NCBI RefSeq assembly: GCF_010669285.1 | Contig: NZ_CP048711.1 | Span: 1,674,001 to 1,738,000 of the forward strand | DNA: 64,000 nucleotides | Origin: Kineobactrum salinum | Lineage (GTDB): Bacteria; Pseudomonadota; Gammaproteobacteria; Pseudomonadales; Halieaceae | Direction of reading: 5' to 3' | Translations under genes and position numbers: made by a program | Part shown: positions 1 through 7,571 of the stretch, piece after piece | Layout of the letters: each line of letters begins with the position of its first letter | Position numbering within the stretch: the stretch's first letter is position 1 | Notes under the pieces: generated by a model | Told to the model about the DNA's origin: nothing | Database searches by the model: none | Seen by the model: the letters and a program-made list of their open reading frames with translations, nothing else

Positions 1-30
1 GGGATCCTTGAGGGTAATACGCTGTGGCAT
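1..30 (-). CDS. mrdA: Penicillin-binding protein 2 (5' end only)
   Basis: Ten codons starting at an ATG at 30 (minus) read MPQRITLKDP, which matches my memory of the N-terminus of Pseudomonas-type penicillin-binding protein 2 (peptidoglycan transpeptidase of the elongation complex). The window edge cuts the gene. It lies 36 bases after rlmH in the same direction, which is the usual rsfS-rlmH-mrdA order. The call rests on ten residues plus synteny. Confidence 0.7.
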   Translation of the reverse strand, partial: MPQRITLKDP

Positions 31-66
31 GCGGTGCTGTGCCTGCTCTATTGGCGACCCGGAAAT

Positions 67-537
67 CTAGCCGCGATGATACGGGTGCTTTACCGTAATT
101 GTCCAAGCCCGATACAGCTGTTCCGCCAGCAGTACCCGCACCAGCGGATGTGGCAGGGTCAATGCACTCAGGGACCAGTGCCTTTCCGCCATTGCCAGGC
201 ACTCCGCCGCCAGGCCATCCGGGCCGCCGACCAGCAAACTGACACTGGCGCCGGACATCTGCCAGTCCTCGAGCTGCGCTGCCAGCTGGGGTGTGCTCCA
301 GCTCTCGCCCTCGACATCGAGCGCGATAACGCGATCGCCGGCAGGGATTGCTTTCAGGATTTGCTCCCCCTCCCGCGCCCGCAGCGCGGCGGCCTGGCTG
401 TCCCGGCCCCGCCGGGCCAGCGGCAGCTCCCGCCATTCCAGCCTCAGCTCCCGCGGCAAACGTTTGCCGTACTCCGCCACCGCCGCCGCCACCCAGCCAG
501 GCATCTTGCCGCCGACGGTGATGACGCGCAGCCGCAT
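67..537 (-). CDS. rlmH: 23S rRNA (pseudouridine1915-N3)-methyltransferase RlmH
   Basis: The 156-residue protein begins [15 protein letters not shown] and ends HPYHRG, both typical of the SPOUT-class methyltransferase RlmH, which methylates pseudouridine 1915 of 23S rRNA in assembled 70S ribosomes using S-adenosylmethionine. The SAM-binding loop LLVGGPDGL lies about two thirds along. Length agrees with the family (about 155 residues). The ATG shares one base with the TGA of rsfS (TGATG at 539-535), so translation is probably coupled. A longer in-frame start exists upstream but would run through rsfS and is unlikely. Confidence 0.97.
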   Translation of the reverse strand: MRLRVITVGGKMPGWVAAAVAEYGKRLPRELRLEWRELPLARRGRDSQAAALRAREGEQILKAIPAGDRVIALDVEGESWSTPQLAAQLEDWQMSGASVSLLVGGPDGLAAECLAMAERHWSLSALTLPHPLVRVLLAEQLYRAWTITVKHPYHRG

Positions 538-911
538 CAGGCTTCCAGCGAAGAGTCGTCCGGTACCTCGGGACGGGCGCCGTCGGGCCGTACATCCACC
601 CACAGCCGTTCCAGGTCGTAAAAGTCCCGGGTCGCCGGCAGCATGACGTGCACTACCACGTCGCCGAAGTCGACCAGCACCCAATCGCCAGTGGTCTCCC
701 CCTCCACGCCCAGCGGACGCATACCCTGTTTTTTGGCCTCCATGCAGACATGATCCGCCAGCGACTTCACATGCCGGTTGGAAGTGCCGCTGGTAATCAC
801 CAGGTAGTCCATCACATCGGTGAGAGCGGTGACGTCCAGGGTGGCGGTGTTGACCGCCTTCAGGTCCTCGAGCGCGTCGACGACCATTTGCTTGAGTTGT
901 TCAGCTTCCAT
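537..911 (-). CDS. rsfS: Ribosomal silencing factor RsfS
   Basis: A 124-residue RsfS/YbeB/Iojap protein. Family members bind ribosomal protein L14 and block 30S-50S joining when nutrients are short. Conserved segments are visible: [22 protein letters not shown] near residues 26-47 and [18 protein letters not shown] near 75-92. The C-terminal tail after about residue 105 is longer and acidic compared with E. coli RsfS. It sits 23 bases downstream of nadD and overlaps rlmH by one base, in the standard nadD-rsfS-rlmH operon. Confidence 0.96.
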   Translation of the reverse strand: MEAEQLKQMVVDALEDLKAVNTATLDVTALTDVMDYLVITSGTSNRHVKSLADHVCMEAKKQGMRPLGVEGETTGDWVLVDFGDVVVHVMLPATRDFYDLERLWVDVRPDGARPEVPDDSSLEA

Positions 912-934
912 CAGTGGCTCTTTTTCTCCAGTAG

Positions 935-1609
935 TCAGTCCGTGTCAGCCGCATCTGTGTACAGCTGGTGTCTTTCAATATAGTCCAGTACCGAATCCGG
1001 CAGCAGATACCGCGCCGATCGTCCGGCCTGGCGCAGCGCGCGAATGCCAGTGGAGGAGATTGCCAGCTGGCTCAACTCCAGCAGCAACACGCCACCGGCG
1101 GGCGCCCGGCGCAGTTGGACCGCACTCTGCAGGCGATGCCGGTCCAGCCAGTCCTTCAGCTCGCCCCGCCCCGGCAGCGCCCAGCCCGGGCGGGCGATAA
1201 CCACGATATGGGCGTAGTTCAGCAACTCCTGCCAGCGGTGCCAGCGCGGCAGCCCCAGCAGCGCGTCACAACCCATCACCAGACACAGGCCGGGCCGGGG
1301 GCCATACTCGGCGCGCAGCTCCGCCAGACTGTCCACGGTATAGGACGGCCCGGCTCGACCCAGTTCCCGGCGATCGCAGCACAGCCGCGGCTCCCCGGCC
1401 ACAGCCAGCGCCACCATGTCCGCGCGCCGCGCCGCCGGACAGCGCGGCGCGGCGCGGTGCGGCGGCAGGGCACAGGGCATCAGGTGCAGGCGCTCCAGAT
1501 CGAGCTGCTCCAGCAACTCCACGGCAGAGCGCAAATGGCCGTTGTGGATCGGGTTGAAGGTGCCGCCGAGCACGCCGATGAGCCCGGCCGGGGCCGTTGC
1601 GGCTGTCAA
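935..1609 (-). CDS. nadD: Nicotinate-nucleotide adenylyltransferase
   Basis: This 224-residue protein makes deamido-NAD from nicotinate mononucleotide and ATP in NAD synthesis. The nucleotidyltransferase motif [11 protein letters not shown] is at residues 15-25 and the second signature ISSTGIR is near 184-190. No ATG lies before the first motif; the likely start is a TTG at 1609, which overlaps the proA stop as TTGA (1609-1606), suggesting translational coupling. It is followed by rsfS after 23 bases. Confidence 0.95.
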   Translation of the reverse strand: MTAATAPAGLIGVLGGTFNPIHNGHLRSAVELLEQLDLERLHLMPCALPPHRAAPRCPAARRADMVALAVAGEPRLCCDRRELGRAGPSYTVDSLAELRAEYGPRPGLCLVMGCDALLGLPRWHRWQELLNYAHIVVIARPGWALPGRGELKDWLDRHRLQSAVQLRRAPAGGVLLLELSQLAISSTGIRALRQAGRSARYLLPDSVLDYIERHQLYTDAADTD

Positions 1610-2862
1610 CGCCGGACCTGCCCCTCGCCGAAGACCACGTATTTGCGCGAGGTGAGGCCCTCCAGCCCCACCGGGCCGCGGGCGTGCAGTTTGTCAGTGG
1701 AGATACCAATCTCGGCGCCAAGCCCGTACTCGAAGCCATCGGCAAAGCGGGTGGAAGCGTTGACCATCACCGAGCTGGAATCCACCTCGCGCAGGAAGCG
1801 CATTGCACGGCCATGGTCGCGGGTGACGATACTGTCGGTGTGGTGAGAACCATAGCAGCTGATATGGTCGATGGCGGCGTCGAGGTCGGCGACCACCCGC
1901 AGCGCCAGCACCGGCGCCAGGTATTCCTCGTACCAGTCCTGCTCAGTGGCGGGGGTGATCTCCGGCAGCAGCGCCAGACTGCGCTCGCAGCCGCGCAGTT
2001 CCACCCCGGCCGCAGCATAGGCCTGTGCCAGCGCCGGTAACAGCGCCTCCGCTTCCGCCGCCGCCACCAGCAGGGTTTCCATGGTATTGCAGGTGCCGCA
2101 GCGGTGGGTCTTGGCATTGAGCGCAATGTCCAGCGCCATCTGGTGGTCGGCGCCGGCATCGATATAGACGTGGCAGACGCCATCAAGATGCTTGATTACC
2201 GGCACCCTTGCCTCGCGGCTGATGCGCTCTATCAGTCCCTTGCCACCGCGAGGCACAATCACATCGACATATTCCGGCATGGTAATCAGTTGACCCACCG
2301 CTGCGCGGTCGGCAGTGGCCACCACCTGCACCGCAGTCGCCGGCAAGCCGGCGGCGGCCAGGCCAGCCCCCAGACAGCTGGCGATCGCCTGATTGGAGGC
2401 CAGCGACTCCGATCCACCGCGCAAGATGGTCGCATTGCCTGCTTTCAGGCACAGGCTGGCAGCCTCCACCGTAACGTTGGGGCGCGATTCATAGATGATG
2501 CCCACCACCCCCAACGGTACCCGCATCTGCCCGACCCTGATACCACTGGGCATGGTATTGACCTCGCTGATGCTGCCCACCGGGTCGGGCAGGCCCGCGA
2601 CCTGGCGCAGCCCTTCAAGCATCGCGTCAATCCGCGCCGGGGTCAGTTCCAGGCGATCGAGCAGCGCCGCGTCCAGGCCCTGTTCCCGGCCTCGGGCCAG
2701 GTCCCCGGCATTGGCATCCGCCAGCGCGGCTCGATCACCGTCCAGCGCATCGCGAACCGCCAGCAGGGCATTGTTGCGGGCAGCGGTGGACGAGGCCGCC
2801 ACCTGGCGCGCCGCCGCCCGGGCGTTGCGCCCCAGCTCCTGCATGTACTGCTCTATACTCAT
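1606..2862 (-). CDS. proA: Glutamate-5-semialdehyde dehydrogenase (gamma-glutamyl phosphate reductase)
   Basis: This 418-residue aldehyde-dehydrogenase-fold enzyme reduces gamma-glutamyl phosphate with NADPH in the second step of proline synthesis. The start is the ATG at 2862 ([11 protein letters not shown]), preceded by AGCAGG. The catalytic cysteine is expected in HRCGTCNT, with Cys255 and Cys258 both present; VPRGGKGLI lies at about 203-212. A longer open frame upstream runs into a palindromic repeat and is not coding. ProB is not adjacent. proA leads the proA-nadD-rsfS-rlmH-mrdA run, so its promoter probably lies between 2863 and 2990. Confidence 0.96.
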   Translation of the reverse strand: MSIEQYMQELGRNARAAARQVAASSTAARNNALLAVRDALDGDRAALADANAGDLARGREQGLDAALLDRLELTPARIDAMLEGLRQVAGLPDPVGSISEVNTMPSGIRVGQMRVPLGVVGIIYESRPNVTVEAASLCLKAGNATILRGGSESLASNQAIASCLGAGLAAAGLPATAVQVVATADRAAVGQLITMPEYVDVIVPRGGKGLIERISREARVPVIKHLDGVCHVYIDAGADHQMALDIALNAKTHRCGTCNTMETLLVAAAEAEALLPALAQAYAAAGVELRGCERSLALLPEITPATEQDWYEEYLAPVLALRVVADLDAAIDHISCYGSHHTDSIVTRDHGRAMRFLREVDSSSVMVNASTRFADGFEYGLGAEIGISTDKLHARGPVGLEGLTSRKYVVFGEGQVRR

Positions 2863-2991
2863 CCTGCTGCTTGCCTCGCTCCGGACCGGCGCTGTTGTGC
2901 TGATAAAGGGCGGCATTATACCCCATGCCCGCCCGCTGTACCGCACCTGTGCGTGCCACAGCCCATCAGACTCGCCCGCCTGCCAGTTCAA

Positions 2992-3156
2992 GACCGGGCT
3001 TCGTAGCCCGGTCGACATCCTGGGAGGGTGCTTTCGAGACACGCCGTGAACCCCTCCATGGGGCTCGGATGCGACATCCATGTCGCATACGGTCTCGAAA
3101 GCACCCTCCCAGGACGCCGACCTGCCGCCGGAGTGAGCCAAAGTAAGTACCATTCA
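2992..3156 (+). repeat. Palindromic intergenic element, copy 1
   Basis: Two 23-base arms, 3018-3040 and 3092-3114, are perfect reverse complements. Between them lie two smaller hairpins: CCCC/GGGG around 3051-3063 and an 8-bp stem at 3069-3076/3081-3088. A separate 9-bp hairpin with TCGT loop (2992-3013) precedes it. The loop region on the minus strand carries the core shared with copies at 39641 and 55574 (CATGGAnGGGTT then ACGGCGTGTCTC). It separates divergent proA and bfd, so it is in proA's upstream region. I see no open reading frame conserved between copies. Confidence 0.85.
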
Positions 3157-3188
3157 GTCCGGACCCTGAAAAACATTCCCGAAGAACG

Positions 3189-3217
3189 TTGACAATCATT
3201 CTCATTAGCATTAGTGT
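3189..3217 (+). promoter_or_regulatory. bfd promoter with overlapping Fur-box-like site
   Basis: TTGACA at 3189-3194 is followed after 17 bases by a weak -10 (TAGTGT, 3212-3217). The spacer, AATCATTCTCATTAGCATT (3194-3212), resembles the Fur box built from repeated NAT(A/T)AT hexamers. This arrangement would let Fe-Fur block RNA polymerase and induce bfd when iron is scarce, as known for bfd elsewhere. The operator is a pattern match by eye. Confidence 0.6.
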
Positions 3218-3261
3218 TCGATGGCAAGGACATTTGTTTTCCTCAGCTGCGCAGGGTCACC

Positions 3262-3465
3262 ATGTACGTATGCATCTGTAAGGGCATCACCGACACCCAG
3301 ATTCGCACCGCCGTGACTGAAGGTGCCAACAGCATACGCGAGGTACGCCGGTCGCTGGGCGTCGCCAGTCAGTGCGGCAAATGTGGCAGCCTGGCCCGGG
3401 ATATCGTCAACGAGTCCCTGAGCGAACTGGCGGGCGAGCAGCGCCTGTTCTACGCCGTCAGCTGA
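3262..3465 (+). CDS. bfd: Bacterioferritin-associated ferredoxin
   Basis: A 67-residue [2Fe-2S] protein beginning MYVCICKGITDTQI. The four cluster cysteines are in the Bfd pattern: CxC near the N-terminus (Cys4, Cys6) and CxxC in SQCGKCGS near residues 38-41. Bfd docks on bacterioferritin and passes electrons to release stored iron. An in-frame upstream start at 3214 exists, but it falls inside the promoter and adds residues the family lacks. The bfr gene follows in the same direction about 295 bases downstream with its own promoter. Confidence 0.95.
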   Translation: MYVCICKGITDTQIRTAVTEGANSIREVRRSLGVASQCGKCGSLARDIVNESLSELAGEQRLFYAVS

Positions 3466-3650
3466 GTCTCTCTCCTCACCCTGCTTCAAGTTCCGGCACA
3501 AGAGCGCCGGCATCATCCAGAAATCAGGACATGACGGTATCGCTGTCCCCGGCATCGGGAGCGGCGCCGGGCCCGTTGTTGCGGGACGCAGCGTCGTCGT
3601 TGCAGGGGCCGCTCGCCGCGCCCCAACCGGGTCTGCGACAGGATGCTAAT

Positions 3651-3670
3651 CGCTTTGATTATCATTAGAA
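3651..3670 (+). promoter_or_regulatory. Fur-box-like site upstream of bfr
   Basis: GATTATCATTA at 3657-3667 is, on the other strand, TAATGATAATC, an 11-base match to the centre of the classical Fur consensus; adjoining bases are also AT-rich. It lies about 27 bases upstream of the bfr -35, so Fur bound here would not simply block that promoter. The rest of 3466-3650 contains only a short GC hairpin (around 3493-3510) and no convincing gene. Confidence 0.5.
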
Positions 3671-3696
3671 ATTGGCTTTAAAATCAATAACTTAAA

Positions 3697-3725
3697 TTGA
3701 CCACAATCACACTGCCTGCTATACT
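3697..3725 (+). promoter_or_regulatory. Sigma-70 type promoter of bfr
   Basis: TTGACC (3697-3702) and TATACT (3720-3725) are separated by 17 bases, close to consensus. Transcription would start near 3732, about 29 bases before the bfr ATG, with AAGGAG at 3748-3753 as ribosome binding site. Confidence 0.6.
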
Positions 3726-3760
3726 TCGCGGTCATTTGGGAACAGGCAAGGAGCACGCTG

Positions 3761-4243
3761 ATGAAAGGCGACGCGGGAGTCATCAAACACCTGAACAAGG
3801 TTCTCGGCAACGAACTGGTGGCGATCAACCAGTACTTCCTGCACGCGCGCATGTACAAGGACTGGGGGCTGCGGGAGCTGGGCGAGCACGAGTATCAGGA
3901 ATCCATCGATGAAATGAAGCACGCGGACCAGCTGATCGAGCGCATCCTGTTTCTGGAGGGCCTGCCCAATCTGCAGGATCTGGGCAAGCTGCTGATCGGG
4001 GAAAACACCCGGGAGATGCTGGAGTGTGACCTCAAGCTGGAGCACATGGGGCATAAGGACCTGAAACAGGCGGTCGCCCACTGCGAGTCAGTGGGCGACT
4101 ATGTTTCCAGGGATCTGTTCGTCGAGATCATGGAGTCTGAAGAGGAACACATCGACTGGCTGGAAACCCAACTGGGGCTGATCGAGAAGATCGGACTGCA
4201 AAATTACCTGCAAACCGCGATGCACACTGTAAAGCCCGAATAA
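3761..4243 (+). CDS. bfr: Bacterioferritin
   Basis: This 160-residue protein forms the 24-subunit haem-containing iron store. All ferroxidase ligands are present at the E. coli positions: Glu18, Glu51, His54, Glu94, Glu127 and His130; Met52, the haem-iron ligand, is also present, so this is the haem-binding active type. Length matches the family (about 158). A strong AAGGAG precedes the ATG. bfd lies upstream in the same direction, and a convergent hairpin separates it from grxD. Confidence 0.97.
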   Translation: MKGDAGVIKHLNKVLGNELVAINQYFLHARMYKDWGLRELGEHEYQESIDEMKHADQLIERILFLEGLPNLQDLGKLLIGENTREMLECDLKLEHMGHKDLKQAVAHCESVGDYVSRDLFVEIMESEEEHIDWLETQLGLIEKIGLQNYLQTAMHTVKPE

Positions 4244-4252
4244 CGGGCATGA

Positions 4253-4276
4253 GCCGGGCCCCTGGCGGGGCCCGGC
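4253..4276. terminator. Strong hairpin between convergent bfr and grxD
   Basis: A perfect 10-bp GC stem (GCCGGGCCCC / GGGGCCCGGC) with a four-base loop fills the gap between two convergent genes. There is no following T-run on either strand, so it may act as a weak bidirectional terminator or an mRNA 3'-end stabiliser. Confidence 0.5.
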
Positions 4277-4282
4277 AGCGCC

Positions 4283-4612
4283 TCAGCTGGCACTCTGGGC
4301 GGCCGCGGCCTCTTTCACCAGAGTCTGCAATTCACCGCTTTCGTGCATCTCGGTCACGATATCACAACCGCCGATCAACTCACCGTTGATCCACAATTGC
4401 GGAAAGGTGGGCCAATTGGCGTATTTGGGCAGATTGCTGCGGATATCGGGATTGGCGAGGATGTCCACATAGGCAAAGCGCTCGCCACAGGCCATCAGAG
4501 CCTGCACGGTCTGGGCCGAGAAGCCGCACTGAGGCTGGTTGGGAGAGCCTTTCATGTAGAGCAGGATGCTGTTGCCTTCGATTTGCTCTTTGATGGTGTC
4601 GAGAATATCCAT
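4283..4612 (-). CDS. grxD: Monothiol glutaredoxin Grx4
   Basis: A 109-residue CGFS-type glutaredoxin. The CGFS active-site motif is at residues 29-32, followed by the glutathione-binding WPTFPQLW and GGCD segments. Members of this class bind a glutathione-ligated [2Fe-2S] cluster and pass Fe-S clusters to targets, which fits its place beside bfd and bfr. The ATG at 4612 gives the usual family length. Confidence 0.96.
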   Translation of the reverse strand: MDILDTIKEQIEGNSILLYMKGSPNQPQCGFSAQTVQALMACGERFAYVDILANPDIRSNLPKYANWPTFPQLWINGELIGGCDIVTEMHESGELQTLVKEAAAAQSAS

Positions 4613-4863
4613 ACTGTCAGGTACCTTTGTCGTCGTGGACGCGTCGTGGTAAATGTGGGCCCAGTTTACCTGAATTCAAGCCTGCGCGCAGGCAGGGCAA
4701 TGAACTTCCCGCCCGCTGTTCGCGGCCAGCCGGTGATGGCCCGGATTATTGCCAAGGCCGGACGATACCGCTATTATCGAGGTTTCATGAGGCAGCTCCC
4801 CGCTGCCTTTTTGCGTTTCAGGGCCCCGCAACGGACCCGTCAGAGCAGGAGTGCAGTGCAGTC

Positions 4864-6030
4864 GTGTCCGCGTTGATGCAAACCTATGCCAGGTTGCCGG
4901 TGACCTTCAGTCACGGCGAGGGAGTCTTTCTGTTCGACACCCAGGGCCGACGCTACCTGGACGCGCTTTCGGGGATCAGCGTCACCAACCTGGGCCATGC
5001 TCACCCTGCGGTAACAGCCGCGCTACAGTCCCAGGCCGCGCGCCTGCTGCATACCTCCAACCTGTACCAGGTGGCGGCGCAGGAAGCCCTGGCCGAGGCC
5101 CTGACCGCGGCCGCGGGCATGGACCGCGTGTTCTTCGGCAACTCCGGGGCCGAGGCCAATGAGGCCGCGATCAAGCTGGCACGGCTCTACGGTCACCAGC
5201 GGGGGGTGGAAAAACCGGCCATCATCGTCTTTGACAATGCGTTCCACGGCCGCACGCTGGCCACCCTGAGCGCCACCGGCAATCGCAAGATCCAGGCCGG
5301 CTTCGAGCCCCTGGTGGCAGGTTTTATCCGCGCGCCGCTGAATGACCTGGCCGCGGTTCGGCAGATCGCCGCCAACAACGCCGATGTAGTCGCGGTGCTG
5401 GTGGAACCGATCCAGGGCGAGGGTGGCGTGCGGCTGGCAGAGCCGGAGTTCCTGCACGGGCTGCGCTCGCTCTGCGACCAACAGCAATGGCTGCTGATGC
5501 TGGATGAAGTACAGACCGGCAACGGCCGCTGCGGACACTATTTTGCCTGCCAGGGCATGGACCTGCAGCCGGATGTGATCACCACTGCCAAGGGCCTGGC
5601 CAACGGTGTTCCCATCGGCGCCTGCCTGGCACGCGGCGCCGCCGCGGAGGTATTCGGACCCGGTCACCACGGCTCCACCTATGGCGGCAACCCGCTGGCC
5701 TGCGCGGCGGGCCTGGCGGTGGTCAACACCGTTGTCGGCGAGCAGCTGGCCGCCCGCGCCACCGAGGCCGGGAACTACCTGCGCCGGCAACTGCAGCAGG
5801 GCCTGGCCGACTGTCCCGCACTGGTGGAGATTCGCGGTCGCGGCCTGATGCTGGGCATACAACTGCGGCGTGACTGTGGTGAACTGGTGGAACGGGCGCT
5901 CGCCGCCGGCCTGCTGATCAATGTCACCGCCGGCAACACCATCCGCCTGCTGCCACCGCTGATCATCAGCGACGCCCAGCTGGATGAGCTGGCGGCAGGT
6001 CTCATTGCGTTGATCAAGGATTTCAACTGA
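4864..6030 (+). CDS. argD: Acetylornithine / succinyldiaminopimelate aminotransferase
   Basis: A class-III PLP aminotransferase that converts N-acetylglutamate semialdehyde to N-acetylornithine in arginine synthesis. Seen features: [16 protein letters not shown] (PLP phosphate site), [12 protein letters not shown], and [14 protein letters not shown] carrying the PLP lysine. Two starts are plausible: GTG at 4864, 12 bases after AGGAG (4847-4851), giving 388 residues, or ATG at 4876, giving 384 and beginning [10 protein letters not shown] prefer the GTG because of spacing. argF follows after 31 bases, so the two probably form an operon. Confidence 0.94.
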   Translation: MSALMQTYARLPVTFSHGEGVFLFDTQGRRYLDALSGISVTNLGHAHPAVTAALQSQAARLLHTSNLYQVAAQEALAEALTAAAGMDRVFFGNSGAEANEAAIKLARLYGHQRGVEKPAIIVFDNAFHGRTLATLSATGNRKIQAGFEPLVAGFIRAPLNDLAAVRQIAANNADVVAVLVEPIQGEGGVRLAEPEFLHGLRSLCDQQQWLLMLDEVQTGNGRCGHYFACQGMDLQPDVITTAKGLANGVPIGACLARGAAAEVFGPGHHGSTYGGNPLACAAGLAVVNTVVGEQLAARATEAGNYLRRQLQQGLADCPALVEIRGRGLMLGIQLRRDCGELVERALAAGLLINVTAGNTIRLLPPLIISDAQLDELAAGLIALIKDFN

Positions 6031-6061
6031 GGCGCCCGGCGCCGAGCGGCAGGACCTGACC

Positions 6062-6979
6062 ATGACCACACCCCGGCATTTCTTGACCCTCCTCGATTTC
6101 AGCCCCGACGAGCTGCAGGCCGTGCTGGCGCGCGCGGCCCAGATGAAACGGGCGCACCGCGCGGGGACCGATGAGCGCAACTTCGCCGGCACGGTACTGG
6201 GCATGATCTTCGCCAAGTCCTCCACCCGGACCCGGGTGTCCTTTGAGGCCGGCATGGCACAACTGGGTGGCCATGCCATGTTCCTGTCGCCCCAGGACAC
6301 CCAGCTGGGACGCGGCGAGCCGATCGAGGACAGCGCCCGGGTGATCTCGTCGATGGTGGACATGGTGATGATCCGCACCTTCGGCCACGATATCGTAGAG
6401 CGCTTTGCCCGCCATTCCTCGGTGCCGGTAATCAATGCGCTGACGGACGACTACCATCCCTGCCAGTTGCTGGCTGACATGCAGACCTGGATCGAGCACC
6501 GCGGCCCGGTGGCCGGCAAGACTGTGTGCTGGGTCGGGGACGGCAACAACATGTGCCAGTCCTACATCAATGCCGCACGACAGTTCGACTTTGAGTTGCG
6601 CATTGCCTGCCCGCCCGGCTTCGAACCCGCGGCGGAGCTGCTGGCCGCCAATCGCGACCGGGTCCAGCTCAGCCAGGATCCGGCGGCCGCCGCGCGCGGC
6701 GCCGATCTGGTGGTGACTGATGTGTGGGCCTCCATGGGCCAGGAAGCCGAGCAACAGCAGCGCGCCGATCAGTTCCAGCCCTACCAGGTCAATGCGCAGC
6801 TGATGAGTCACGCCGCCGCCGATGCACTGTACATGCACTGCCTGCCCGCCCACCGGGGCGAAGAGATCAGTGCGGAACTGATGGATGCCTCCGACACGGT
6901 GATCTGGGACGAGGCGGAAAACCGGCTGCACGCACAAAAGGCACTGATGGAGTTCCTGCTGCTGAGCCAGCGGCCCTGA
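6062..6979 (+). CDS. argF: Ornithine carbamoyltransferase
   Basis: A 305-residue enzyme joining ornithine and carbamoyl phosphate into citrulline. The carbamoyl-phosphate motif SSTRTR is at 53-58, HPCQ at 132-135, and the ornithine-side HCLPAHRG at 259-266 with catalytic Cys260. Length is typical. It follows argD closely. Confidence 0.97.
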   Translation: MTTPRHFLTLLDFSPDELQAVLARAAQMKRAHRAGTDERNFAGTVLGMIFAKSSTRTRVSFEAGMAQLGGHAMFLSPQDTQLGRGEPIEDSARVISSMVDMVMIRTFGHDIVERFARHSSVPVINALTDDYHPCQLLADMQTWIEHRGPVAGKTVCWVGDGNNMCQSYINAARQFDFELRIACPPGFEPAAELLAANRDRVQLSQDPAAAARGADLVVTDVWASMGQEAEQQQRADQFQPYQVNAQLMSHAAADALYMHCLPAHRGEEISAELMDASDTVIWDEAENRLHAQKALMEFLLLSQRP

Positions 6980-7148
6980 CAGGCTGGCAACACCCCGCTA
7001 ATAACCACATCCAATATGACTGCCGTTTTTTATGAAAAATAAATAGATAGCTGTCATAACGCGGTAACAATGGCCCGGGGAGAGGCTGATACAGAGGGAC
7101 CGCGGCTTGTGCGGTTAGCAGGCACAGACCTGTGCGTTTGCCCACATG

Positions 7149-7157
7149 TTATCCACA
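7149..7157 (+). promoter_or_regulatory. Consensus DnaA box upstream of nrdAB
   Basis: TTATCCACA is a perfect DnaA-binding 9-mer, about 30 bases upstream of a candidate nrdA promoter. In E. coli, DnaA boxes in front of nrdAB tie ribonucleotide reductase expression to replication; the same role here is inference. The wider gap from 6980 to 7470 otherwise holds an AT-rich stretch (about 7000-7060) and the promoter elements below. Confidence 0.55.
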
Positions 7158-7178
7158 GCATAACCCATTGTTCTTCCC

Positions 7179-7245
7179 TTGCATTGCCCCTCTGGCCGCT
7201 TTATCTTGTATCACATCGGGCCAGGCACCCCCATATATTGGGTAT
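7179..7245 (+). promoter_or_regulatory. Candidate nrdAB promoter with tandem NrdR-like boxes
   Basis: TTGCAT (7179-7184) and TATCTT (7202-7207) are 17 bases apart. Two NrdR-like 16-mers, GCTTTATCTTGTATCA (7198-7213) and CCCATATATTGGGTAT (7230-7245), are 32 bases apart, matching the three-turn spacing of NrdR box pairs. Box 1 covers the -10. Each box matches only loosely, so this is tentative. Confidence 0.4.
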
Positions 7246-7571
7246 TCTGGTTTTCGCATACACTGACCAGGCACTCAGGTGTGACAGTATGCAAAAGCAA
7301 TGCACCGGGCCCGTCCCGGCCCCAAAGCGCCCCCGACCAGATACCGAGCCAAGGCAGCACATCAGTCCTGCCGCTGGCGATGCCGCGACCAGCCCGGCTC
7401 ATCCCGGAACCCTGAACAATTGAACCCAGAACAATAAGGCCCCATGGGTCACCACCACCTCGGAGTTGACATGTACACAGAGACCGACCAGCCAGGCACC
7501 GCCCCAGCACTGGGCAGCACCCGGAAAGCCACCCCGTCAGCGGCAGTATTGCTGCCACCGCTCCGGGTCAG

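Noticed and set aside
3531-3668. Possible 45-residue frame between bfd and bfr
   Set aside because: Ribosome site is too close to the ATG and the frame ends inside the Fur-box-like site; no conserved sequence.
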